This document shows positions 27,593-35,184 of a DNA stretch of 64,000 bases, in pieces. Origin of the DNA: Streptomyces sp. NBC_00306 (GTDB lineage Bacteria; Actinomycetota; Actinomycetes; Streptomycetales; Streptomycetaceae); contig NZ_CP108032.1 of assembly GCF_036169555.1 (NCBI RefSeq), forward strand, positions 744,001 through 808,000, given 5' to 3'. Under the pieces are notes generated by a model that did not search any database, was not told where the DNA came from, and saw only the letters and a list, made by a program, of their open reading frames with translations. Position 1 is the first letter of the stretch. Each line of letters begins with the position of its first letter. Position numbers and translations under genes: made by a program.

Positions 27593-28153
27593 ATGCGTGC
27601 CCTACGAGTCGCGTCCCTGGCCCTCGCCGGCACCGTCGCCGCGCTGGCCCTCGGCGCCCCGGCCGCTCTCGCCGAGGACGAGGGGACCGTCACCTCGTTC
27701 GGCTTCACTGTCAGCCCGGAGGACGTCGAGCCCGGCGGCACCGTGACGCTAGGCGCCACGGAATGCGAATCCCCCACCGTCACCGCCTCGTCGGGTGTCT
27801 TCGACACCGTGACCCTCTCCGAGGGGCTGCCCGCCACGGCGACCGTCTCCGATGACGCCGAGCCGGGTGCCGAGTACGACGTGACCTTCGACTGCGAGGG
27901 CGAGAAGGGCACGGCGAAACTGAGCGTCGGCGCCGGCGGGGTCCCCCACACGACTCCCTCCGCCGGGACACACACCGGCTCCACGGACGACCTGAGCGGA
28001 CTCACGAAACCCGGCGGCGGTGTGCAGGCCGGATCCGGCGGCAGTCTCTCCGGCCTCAGCCCGACACAGATCGCTCTGGGTTCCCTGCTGGTCGCGGGTG
28101 CGGTCGGCGGCGGTGTCGTCCTGCTGCGCCGGCGTGCCGGGGACGGCGTCTGA
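27593..28153 (+). CDS. Secreted protein with C-terminal membrane/wall anchor
   Basis: A 186-residue protein with a Sec signal (MRALRVASLALAGTVAALAL, cleavage likely after ALA). A beta-rich acidic Thr/Val extracellular domain follows (about residues 28-115) with two Cys (TECES, FDCEG) probably forming a disulfide. Then comes a Gly/Ser linker, a hydrophobic segment QIALGSLLVAGAVGGGVVLL and an RRR tail. This is the layout of a cell-wall sorting signal, but there is no LPxTG or LAxTG motif. A class F sortase follows directly. GGAG precedes the ATG. Function unknown. Confidence 0.82.
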   Translation: MRALRVASLALAGTVAALALGAPAALAEDEGTVTSFGFTVSPEDVEPGGTVTLGATECESPTVTASSGVFDTVTLSEGLPATATVSDDAEPGAEYDVTFDCEGEKGTAKLSVGAGGVPHTTPSAGTHTGSTDDLSGLTKPGGGVQAGSGGSLSGLSPTQIALGSLLVAGAVGGGVVLLRRRAGDGV

Positions 28154-28164
28154 GCGGCGCGTCC

Positions 28165-28797
28165 GTGCACACGACCGCCCGGCGCAGCTCGTGGTTCACC
28201 CTCGTGTGCGTGCTGCTGCTCGGCCTGTTCTTCCTGCGCAACGGGTCGACGGAGACCGCCGAGGGGCCGCCCCGCCCCGTCGCCGCTGCCGCCGCCCCGC
28301 ACCGGGCCGCAGGTCCGCTGCCGCCCGCGCCCGGTCCCCTGCCGCACTCGCCGCCGAAGCGGATCAGCGTGTCCACCCTGCGGCTCGACGCCCCCGTGAC
28401 CCGCGTCGGGCTCGACGACGACGGCTGGGTGGCGACACCGCCGCTGACGGACAACAACCTGACCGGCTGGTACATGGGCGCCGCCTCTCCCGGCGAGCGC
28501 GGCACCTCCGTGATGGTGGGTCATGTCGACAATGAGGCCGGACCCGCGGTGTTCTATCTGCTGGGCTCGCTGGAGCCGGGCAATCGCATCGAAGTCGCGC
28601 GCGAGGACGGACGCACCGCGGTCTTCTCCGTCTACGGCGTCGAGATGTACGCCAAGAAGGACTTCCCTGCCGACCGCGTCTACCGGGACGGCCCGGACCC
28701 GGAACTGCGCCTGATCACCTGCGGTGGCGGCTACTCCGCGAAGACGGGTTACGACGCCAATGTGGTCGCCTTCGCCCGCCTCGTCGACGTGCGCTGA
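28165..28797 (+). CDS. Class F sortase
   Basis: A 210-residue sortase with an N-terminal signal anchor (SWFTLVCVLLLGLFFLRNG) and a Pro/Ala-rich linker to residue 65. Catalytic His is in SVMVGHVDNEAGPAVF, Cys in LRLITCGGGY, and Arg/Asn in the last strand. The start is a GTG 12 bases after the preceding stop, so the two genes are coupled. Its substrate is probably the upstream anchored protein. It ends one base before the convergent regulator gene. Confidence 0.9.
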   Translation: MHTTARRSSWFTLVCVLLLGLFFLRNGSTETAEGPPRPVAAAAAPHRAAGPLPPAPGPLPHSPPKRISVSTLRLDAPVTRVGLDDDGWVATPPLTDNNLTGWYMGAASPGERGTSVMVGHVDNEAGPAVFYLLGSLEPGNRIEVAREDGRTAVFSVYGVEMYAKKDFPADRVYRDGPDPELRLITCGGGYSAKTGYDANVVAFARLVDVR

Positions 28798-28798
28798 G

Positions 28799-31700
28799 TC
28801 AGATCAGCGCGCAGGCCTCCTGCCCGGACAGCCCGCGGCCCGCACGGTGGGCCCGCGTGTAGTGCTCGTCACCGAGCACCCTCCTGAGGTCGCTCTCGGC
28901 CCGCCGGCGCACCTCGTGCCGGTCGTCGAAGGGCTGGAAGCCGAACCCGCCGGGCTGCCCGCCGATGCTGTCGTAGGCGCCGAGCAGCCGCGCACCGTCC
29001 TCGGCCGCGTCGAGATGGGCCATCGCCCAGGCCGCGCACAGGAACTGATCGGCGACCAGCTGCGGGGCCACGAGGTGCGCCATGGTGTCCAGTTGCCCCA
29101 CCGCGTCCCTGACCCGGTCCCGGGCCCGCACGTACGCGCCGTCGACGCAGGCCAGCCAGCCGTGCATACCGACGAGCAGGCCGCGGAACAGCGCGGGCGC
29201 GGAGGCGGACAGCTCGCGCTCCATCCCCGCCAGCTGACCGCGTGCGCATCCGGTGCGGCCGATCGCGCCGTAGTGGCGGGTCAGTGCCATACGGGCGGTG
29301 CTCAGCACCTCCCCCGTGTAGCCCTCGGAGCGGTCGATCACCTCGAGGAGCTGCCGCTCGGCGCCGGCGCGCTCGTCATCGTTCCCGGCCGTCTTCAGCG
29401 CCAGGGTGGCGAGCCGGGACCGGAGCACGAGCACCTGGGCGCCGGCTCCCACGCGGGCGGAACTGCGCATGGCCTCCTCGAAGTCCGCGGCGGCCTCCTC
29501 GTACCTCCCCCGTCTGTCGTACTCCTCGCCCCGCGCCGAAAGCGACTCCGCGATGCCCCACTGGTCCCCTGCCGTGCGGAAGAGCGCCAGCGCGCGGTCG
29601 GCGTCCGCGGCCGGCCGCGCCGGGCCGGCAGGGTGTCCGATCACCTTGGCCCGCATCAGCAGGAGGAGTGCCAGATCCCAGCCCTCGGCCTGCCCGTCGC
29701 TTCCGGCGACGATGGCGTCGAAGGTCTCGGCGAGCCCGCCGAACTCACCGGTCATCAGACGCGCGAAGAACCACATCGTGGCCGGCTGGCGGCTCAGCTG
29801 CGGCAGGCCGGGCCGGTAGGCGGCGACCACTCCGCGCAGATACTCCTGGGTCGCCGGATCGTCCATGGCCGTGCCGATCCGGTCGTCGCTCGCGATCACC
29901 ATCAGCCGTATTCCGCGCCGGGCCTCCCACAGGACCTCCTCGGGCCAGGGCGGGGCGAGGTCCGTGCACCGTGCGGGCATGGGCTCCGCCGCCCGGACCG
30001 GGGGCCGGAACGGATCGGGTCCGAGCGCCGCCACGGCGGCCGACCAGGCGCGGGCGTCGGCCTGGTGGGCGCGCTGCTGCCAGAACCAGCTCATCGACAG
30101 CGCCAGGCAGAGCGCTTCCTGCTCCTCGTCCAGCCGCACCGCCGTGCGCAGGGCGGTGCGTACGTTGTCGTGCTCGGCCTCGAAGCGGTCCAGCCAGTCG
30201 GCCTGACCCGGACCTCTCAGCTCCGGCTCGCCGGTGCGGGCCAGCTCCCGGTAGGCGCGCAGATGGCGCCGTTCCACGGCGGTCCGTTCGCCGGCCTCGG
30301 TGAGCCGCTGCCCCGCGTACTCGGCCACGGTCTCGAGCAGTCGGTAGCGCATCCCGTCCGGTCCGTCCGGGACGGCGACCACCAGCGACTTGTCGACAAG
30401 GCCGGTCAGCCCGTCCAGGGCGCCCGGACCGCACACCTCCTCGGCCTGGGGCAGCGCGCAGCCACCGGAGAAGACGGCGAGCCTGCGCAGTACGGTGCGT
30501 TCCTGCGCGCCCAGCAGGTCCCACGACCAGTCGACGACCGCACGCAGCGTCTGCTGACGGGGCAGCACCGTGCGGCCTCCGCCGGTGAGCAGGCGGAACC
30601 GGTCGTCGAGCCGGTCCGCGATCTGTCGCGGCGTCAGGGCGCGCAACCGGGCGGCGGCCAGTTCGAGGGCGAGCGGAAGGCCGTCGAGCCGTCGGCAGAT
30701 CTCGGCGCAGGCCGCCGGGTCCTCGTCCGTACGGAAGCCCGCGCGTACGGCCGCGCCACGGTCGCCGAGGAGGACGAGAGCGACGTCCTGCGGCAGCGGC
30801 CCGACGCCCTGCACGGTCTCTCCGGGCACGCCGAGCGGCTCGCGGCTGGTGGCCAGGACGCGTACGCCGGGGCAGCCGGTCAGGAGTGCTTCGGCCAGCC
30901 GGGCGGCGGCGCCGATCACATGCTCGCAGTTGTCCAGGACGAGCAGCATCCGCCGCCGTGCGCAGTGCTCGACCAGATGCGTGAGCGGGTCGCGGACGAC
31001 ACTCTCGGCGGCGGACGGCCCGCGGACCTGTGTCTCGCGGGCGCCGAGCGCGGTCAGCACGGCTTCGGCGACGGCGCTTTCGTCGCCCGCACCGGCCAGG
31101 GCTGCCACCCACACGCCGTCGGGCCAGGTCCCGGCGGCGGCGCGGGCGGCCTCCAGGGCGAGCCGGGTCTTGCCCGCACCACCGGGGCCCGTCAGTGTCA
31201 CCAGTCGTCGGCTCTCCAACGCCCCGGCCAATCCGGCGAGTTCGTCCGTGCGGCCCACGAAGGAGGTGAGCCCGGCGGGGAGATTTCCCCGCCGGGTTGT
31301 GCCCGCGGGCGGGGACGGCATGGTGCCCCCGGTCAGCAACCGGCTGTGCAGAGCGCGCAGTTCGGGGCCGGGATCGGCGCCCAGCTGTTTCGCGATGCGC
31401 ACCCGTACGTCCTCGTACTCCTGAAGGGCCTGCGCCGTGCGGCCCGTCTCGGCGAGGGCTCGGATGTGCAGCGCCTGGAGGGGCTCGTCGAGCGGCGACT
31501 CGGCGGCGAGCGGGGCGAGTTCGGGGAGCACGGTGGCCGCGCGGCCGAGTGCGATGTCGGCGGCGATCCTGGCGCGGCGCGCCTCCGTCCGCCGCCGTTC
31601 CGCCCGTACCGCGAGCGGATCGGACTCCCGGCCCGGCAGGTCGGCGAGGGCCGGGCCGCGCCACAGGGCGAGCGCCTCGTCCAGCACGGCGGCCGCCTCC

Positions 31701-32062
31701 TCGGCGTGACCGGCGCCGAGAGCCGCCGCACCCTGCGCGGCCAGACGCTCGAAACGGAAGAGGTCGATGTCGTCCCGGACGGCGGCGAGCCGGTACCCGC
31801 CGGGGAGAAGATCCACGGACGGTGCGCCCAGCGTCCGGCGCAGCCGTCCCACCAGCGCTTGAACAGCGGCCGGCGCATCGGCGGGCCGCTGTTCGTCGTC
31901 CTGCCACAGCTGTGCGGTCAGCTCGGCCGGGGAGACGGCCCGCCCGCCGCCGGCCGCGAGCGCGGTGAGCAGCGCGCGCAGCCGCGCCCCGCCGAGCCGG
32001 GCCTCGGTGCCGTCCGGGCGCAGCACCTGCGTGGGGCCGAGCACGTGGTAGCGGTGGGTCAC
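28799..32062 (-). CDS. AfsR/SARP-family regulator with BTAD, NB-ARC and TPR-like domains
   Basis: A 1087-residue regulator. Residues 1-95 are an OmpR-type winged helix (LGGARLRALLTALAAGGGRAVSPAELTAQLW), about 97-245 the bacterial transcriptional activation domain, and about 265-550 an NB-ARC ATPase with P-loop GPGGAGKT at 292-299 and LLVLDNCEHV as Walker B. The rest is helical, TPR-like. The GTG at 32062 starts the canonical THRYHVLGP sequence. These regulators respond to ATP or phosphorylation and often activate secondary metabolism. The nearest biosynthetic operon is 10 kb to the right, so a link is only possible. Confidence 0.9.
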   Translation of the reverse strand: MTHRYHVLGPTQVLRPDGTEARLGGARLRALLTALAAGGGRAVSPAELTAQLWQDDEQRPADAPAAVQALVGRLRRTLGAPSVDLLPGGYRLAAVRDDIDLFRFERLAAQGAAALGAGHAEEAAAVLDEALALWRGPALADLPGRESDPLAVRAERRRTEARRARIAADIALGRAATVLPELAPLAAESPLDEPLQALHIRALAETGRTAQALQEYEDVRVRIAKQLGADPGPELRALHSRLLTGGTMPSPPAGTTRRGNLPAGLTSFVGRTDELAGLAGALESRRLVTLTGPGGAGKTRLALEAARAAAGTWPDGVWVAALAGAGDESAVAEAVLTALGARETQVRGPSAAESVVRDPLTHLVEHCARRRMLLVLDNCEHVIGAAARLAEALLTGCPGVRVLATSREPLGVPGETVQGVGPLPQDVALVLLGDRGAAVRAGFRTDEDPAACAEICRRLDGLPLALELAAARLRALTPRQIADRLDDRFRLLTGGGRTVLPRQQTLRAVVDWSWDLLGAQERTVLRRLAVFSGGCALPQAEEVCGPGALDGLTGLVDKSLVVAVPDGPDGMRYRLLETVAEYAGQRLTEAGERTAVERRHLRAYRELARTGEPELRGPGQADWLDRFEAEHDNVRTALRTAVRLDEEQEALCLALSMSWFWQQRAHQADARAWSAAVAALGPDPFRPPVRAAEPMPARCTDLAPPWPEEVLWEARRGIRLMVIASDDRIGTAMDDPATQEYLRGVVAAYRPGLPQLSRQPATMWFFARLMTGEFGGLAETFDAIVAGSDGQAEGWDLALLLLMRAKVIGHPAGPARPAADADRALALFRTAGDQWGIAESLSARGEEYDRRGRYEEAAADFEEAMRSSARVGAGAQVLVLRSRLATLALKTAGNDDERAGAERQLLEVIDRSEGYTGEVLSTARMALTRHYGAIGRTGCARGQLAGMERELSASAPALFRGLLVGMHGWLACVDGAYVRARDRVRDAVGQLDTMAHLVAPQLVADQFLCAAWAMAHLDAAEDGARLLGAYDSIGGQPGGFGFQPFDDRHEVRRRAESDLRRVLGDEHYTRAHRAGRGLSGQEACALI

Positions 32063-32472
32063 GCGCCCATTGTCCCCGTTGACGGCAGCGGCCGGTCCAT
32101 GGCCTGCGGGTGCGGGCGCGCGGCGAAGGGGAGGCCGCGGGCCGGGTGCGCGGCACATCCGGGGAGCGGGCGCCCGCGAACAGACACCGACACCGACACC
32201 GGCACCGGCACGGGCACGGGCACGGGCAGCGTGTCCGGGGCCAGGCACCGACAGCCCGGGCGTCCGGAGCCAGGCACCGTGGGTCGCGCGTCCCGGTACG
32301 GGGACGGGAACGGGCGACGGCAGGTCGGGCCTGAACCGGCAGGTCCGCGCATCCCCGCACCCGCGCACCCCGCGGCCCCGGCCGGCCACCCGCGCAGCCC
32401 ACCGGCCGGCCACCCGCACACCGCGCGCGTCCGGCAACGCCCCTTGTCGGACCGTGCTGGCAGACTGGACGA
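32063..32472. other. Upstream region of the SARP regulator with a C/G/A repeat
   Basis: This 410-base spacer between the divergent regulator and the small CxxC gene is very GC-rich and contains a short tandem repeat (separate entry). I see no open frame with credible codon use. Confidence 0.45.
32183..32229. repeat. Degenerate CACCGR/CACGGG hexamer tandem repeat
   Basis: About eight tandem hexamers: CACCGA twice, then CACCGG twice, then CACGGG three times, with the last degraded. It lies about 120 bases upstream of the SARP regulator start. Confidence 0.8.
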
Positions 32473-32688
32473 ATGTCCGCTCCCCGCCGGCTGTGCCCGG
32501 TCTGCCGCCGCGAGATCGCCGTCGTCGGCGGCCGTTTCGCCCGCCACGACCCCGCCGCCTCGCGCACCGCCGCCGAGCTGGTCTCGTGCCCCGGCTCGCT
32601 GCGGCAGGCGCCCTACGACCCGGCGGTGCAGCCGTCGCTCGACGGCTCCGTGGTGCCCGCCTTCCCCGGTCAGCTGCCGCTGTTCTGA
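32473..32688 (+). CDS. Small CxxC protein of unknown function
   Basis: A 71-residue protein starting MSAPRRLCPVCRREIAVVGG, with one CPVC knuckle followed later by a single Cys (VSCPG) and a basic FARHDP segment. A single zinc knuckle or a redox CxxC is possible. The frame has normal Streptomyces codon bias and closely precedes nagB on the same strand (155 bases). There is no strong ribosome binding site. Not assigned to a family with certainty. Confidence 0.55.
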   Translation: MSAPRRLCPVCRREIAVVGGRFARHDPAASRTAAELVSCPGSLRQAPYDPAVQPSLDGSVVPAFPGQLPLF

Positions 32689-32802
32689 CCGGACGACCCG
32701 GCCTCCGCGGCCGCGTGCCCACGGGTGTTCCGGACCGGCCATCCCGCGTTCCCCGGAGGTACGGCAGGACTTCGCGCGACAGCACCCCCGCTCACCGGGT
32801 AG

Positions 32803-32818
32803 ATTGGTCTACACCAGT
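32803..32818 (+). promoter_or_regulatory. Probable DasR-responsive element (dre) of nagB
   Basis: The sequence ATTGGTCTACACCAGT is a near-perfect palindrome around TGGTCT/A-C-ACCA and matches the dre operator of the GntR regulator DasR (core TGGTCTAGACCA). It lies 26 bases before the nagB GTG start, where known dre sites of nagB are found. DasR is released by glucosamine-6-phosphate or GlcNAc-6-phosphate. Confidence 0.85.
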
Positions 32819-32843
32819 GATGTCTTCAGAGACAGGGATCTTC

Positions 32844-33626
32844 GTGGAAGTTGTCATCGTTCCGGATTCCGCCGCGGGCGGCGAGCTCATCGCCGAAGCC
32901 ATGGCCGACCTGCTGCGACGCAAGCCCGACGCCCTGCTGGGGGTCGCCACGGGGTCGACCCCGCTGCCGGTCTACGAAGCCCTCGCCGCCAAGGTGCGCG
33001 CCGAGGAGGTGGACACCTCCCGGGCCCGGATCTGCCAGCTCGACGAGTACGTGGGCCTGCCGTTCGGCCACCCCGAGTCGTACCGGTCGGTGGTTCTGCG
33101 CGAGGTCGTCGAACCGCTCGGACTGACCGACGAGGCGTTCATGGGCCCCGACGGCACCGCCGAGGACGTCGCCGCCGCCTGCGCCGCCTACGACCGGGCG
33201 CTCGCCGAAGCGGGCGGAGTCGACCTCCAGCTCCTCGGCATCGGCACGGACGGGCACATCGGCTTCAACGAGCCGTGCTCCTCGCTCGCCTCGCGCACCC
33301 GGATCAAGACCCTCACGCAGCAGACCCGCCAGGACAACGCCCGGTTCTTCAGCGGTCTCGACGAGGTCCCTCACCATGTGATCACCCAGGGCATCGGCAC
33401 CATCCTGGAAGCCCGTCATCTGGTCCTGCTGGCCACCGGCGAGGCCAAGGCCGACGCCGTGGCGCTCGCCGTCGAGGGCCCATTGGCCGCCCTGGTCCCC
33501 GCCTCCGCGCTGCAACTGCATCCGCACGCCACGGTGGTGGTCGACGAGGCGGCGGCGTCCCGGCTGAAGCTCGGCGACTACTTCCGCGCCACCTTCGCCG
33601 CCAAGCCCGCCTGGCAAGGGCTCTAG
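32844..33626 (+). CDS. nagB: Glucosamine-6-phosphate deaminase
   Basis: A 260-residue NagB. VATGSTPLPVYEALA is the phosphate-binding loop, CQLDEYVGLP the catalytic Asp region, LGIGTDGHIGFNEP the second Asp/His site. It converts glucosamine-6-phosphate to fructose-6-phosphate and ammonia. The GTG at 32844 (MEVVIVPD) is chosen over the ATG at 32820: the ATG touches the dre operator, and AGGG stands 8 bases before the GTG. The gene is placed in the DasR regulon by its operator. Confidence 0.94.
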   Translation: MEVVIVPDSAAGGELIAEAMADLLRRKPDALLGVATGSTPLPVYEALAAKVRAEEVDTSRARICQLDEYVGLPFGHPESYRSVVLREVVEPLGLTDEAFMGPDGTAEDVAAACAAYDRALAEAGGVDLQLLGIGTDGHIGFNEPCSSLASRTRIKTLTQQTRQDNARFFSGLDEVPHHVITQGIGTILEARHLVLLATGEAKADAVALAVEGPLAALVPASALQLHPHATVVVDEAAASRLKLGDYFRATFAAKPAWQGL

Positions 33627-33833
33627 GGGACTCGGCGCTCCTGCCGTTCGGATCTCGCCCGCGGATCCGAACGTACGGTCGGCCGCTCTGTCCGACGGCT
33701 CACAATATTGTCCCGTTCAGAACATATTCCGCTCCGAACGGCCCTTATCCGCCACCGAGTTGATACGGTGCGCTGGCTCGGCACTTGACGCGCGTTCAAC
33801 TGACGCACGTACGTGCAGCCCCGGGGGAATACC

Positions 33834-35096
33834 ATGGACGACGACATATATGACGACATTCATGTGGTCAGAGCCAGTCTGGAGCGGGTCCGACGCCGGG
33901 CCGCTCATGTGGTCCGGTACTTCTACGCACATTTGTTCACCCACCATCCCGAGCTGCGCCCGCTGTTCCCACCCGCCATGGACGACCAGTACGACCGGCT
34001 GTTCACCGCCCTCGTCCATGTGGTGGAGCACCTCGGGCACCCGGGACTCCCCGCGCATCTGGAGGTCCTGGGCCGCGACCACCGCAAGTTCGGGATTCTG
34101 GACGAGGACTACCGGGCGGTCGGCGAGAGCCTCGTCGCCGCGATCAGCCACCACAGCCCGGATTCGTGGGACCGGCGCACGGAGGCGTCCTGGCAGCGGG
34201 TGTACGACTACGCCGCCTGCGCCATGACCGGCGGGGCGCGCCGGTCCTATGCCACCGGCGAGCCTGCCTGGTGGGCGGCGACCATCCTGTCGCACCGGCT
34301 CCACGGCGATCACACGGCGGTCGTGCGCGCGTCCGTGTCCGAGCCCTACTCCTGGCTCCCCGGCCAGTACGCGACGATCGAACACCCGGAGCTGCCGGGC
34401 GTGTGGCGGCCCTACTCGCTCGCGGGACGCCCGGGCGACAGCCATGTGCTCGAATTCCATGTGGGCCGCGTGCCGGGCGGTCAGCTCAGCAATGTGCTGT
34501 GCGACCGGACCGAGCCGGGCCAGGTGCTGCGGCTCGGCGCCGCCTCGGGTTCCGCGCTCACCCCGCCGCCCGACACCGGCGCCGTCACCCTCATCGCCGC
34601 CGGCACGGGCTGGGCCCCGGTCAAGTCCGTCCTGGACGCACTGCTCTCCCGCAGGCCCGCACCCCGTATCCGTATCGACGTCGTGGCCCGCGGCGAGTCG
34701 CACTTCTACGACGGCGCGGCCCTGGACGACATCCTGCGCAAGCACCCCTGTCTGAGCGCCTATTGGTGGTACCAGGAACGCGGTGAGGGCCGGATGCGGG
34801 CCGCGGAACGGCTGCACACACATCTGCGGGAACGCCGGGACTGGCCCGGCGAGACGGTCTACCTCTGCGGGCCGGTGATGTTCGTGCACGAGACCGCGGA
34901 GTTACTGCACGAATGCGGGCTGCCGGAGGGCGCGCTCATCCGTGATCCGCTGCCCTCGTCGGTCAGAGCGCGCGGTCACGTCTCCCATGCGGAGGCCTTT
35001 CTCGACCCGCCGCCGGTGAACTGGATCGACCCGGACGCCCGCACCCGCCCGCTCGATCTCCCGCTCCCCCTGCCGCAGAGCACGATCGGTCACTGA
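33834..35096 (+). CDS. Globin-coupled FAD/NAD reductase (flavohemoglobin-like)
   Basis: A 420-residue fusion. Residues 1-135 form a globin domain (VVRYFYAHLFTHHPELRPLFP for helix B/C, proximal His in LEVLGRDHRKFG). About 150-260 is an FAD-binding barrel with the RPYSLAG motif, and 260-390 an NAD-binding domain with AAGTGWAPVKSVL and YLCGPVMFV. This is the flavohemoglobin layout for nitric-oxide dioxygenation. The last 40 residues are a Pro-rich extension. Residue 357 is encoded by TTA (34902-34904), so translation should need the bldA tRNA. Purine-rich GGGGGA precedes the ATG. Confidence 0.87.
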   Translation: MDDDIYDDIHVVRASLERVRRRAAHVVRYFYAHLFTHHPELRPLFPPAMDDQYDRLFTALVHVVEHLGHPGLPAHLEVLGRDHRKFGILDEDYRAVGESLVAAISHHSPDSWDRRTEASWQRVYDYAACAMTGGARRSYATGEPAWWAATILSHRLHGDHTAVVRASVSEPYSWLPGQYATIEHPELPGVWRPYSLAGRPGDSHVLEFHVGRVPGGQLSNVLCDRTEPGQVLRLGAASGSALTPPPDTGAVTLIAAGTGWAPVKSVLDALLSRRPAPRIRIDVVARGESHFYDGAALDDILRKHPCLSAYWWYQERGEGRMRAAERLHTHLRERRDWPGETVYLCGPVMFVHETAELLHECGLPEGALIRDPLPSSVRARGHVSHAEAFLDPPPVNWIDPDARTRPLDLPLPLPQSTIGH

Positions 35097-35184
35097 CCGC
35101 CGGCCCGGACAGCGCGGCACCAAGAGGCGCACCGCGGCGCCGGTTGCGGAATCCGGCGCCGCGGCGGGACCGGGCGGACTCATC

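Noticed and set aside
28724..33763. 1679-residue plus-strand frame opposite the SARP regulator and running into nagB
   Set aside because: Only the final part, in another reading of nagB DNA, resembles anything. The rest mirrors the regulator and has shadow composition.
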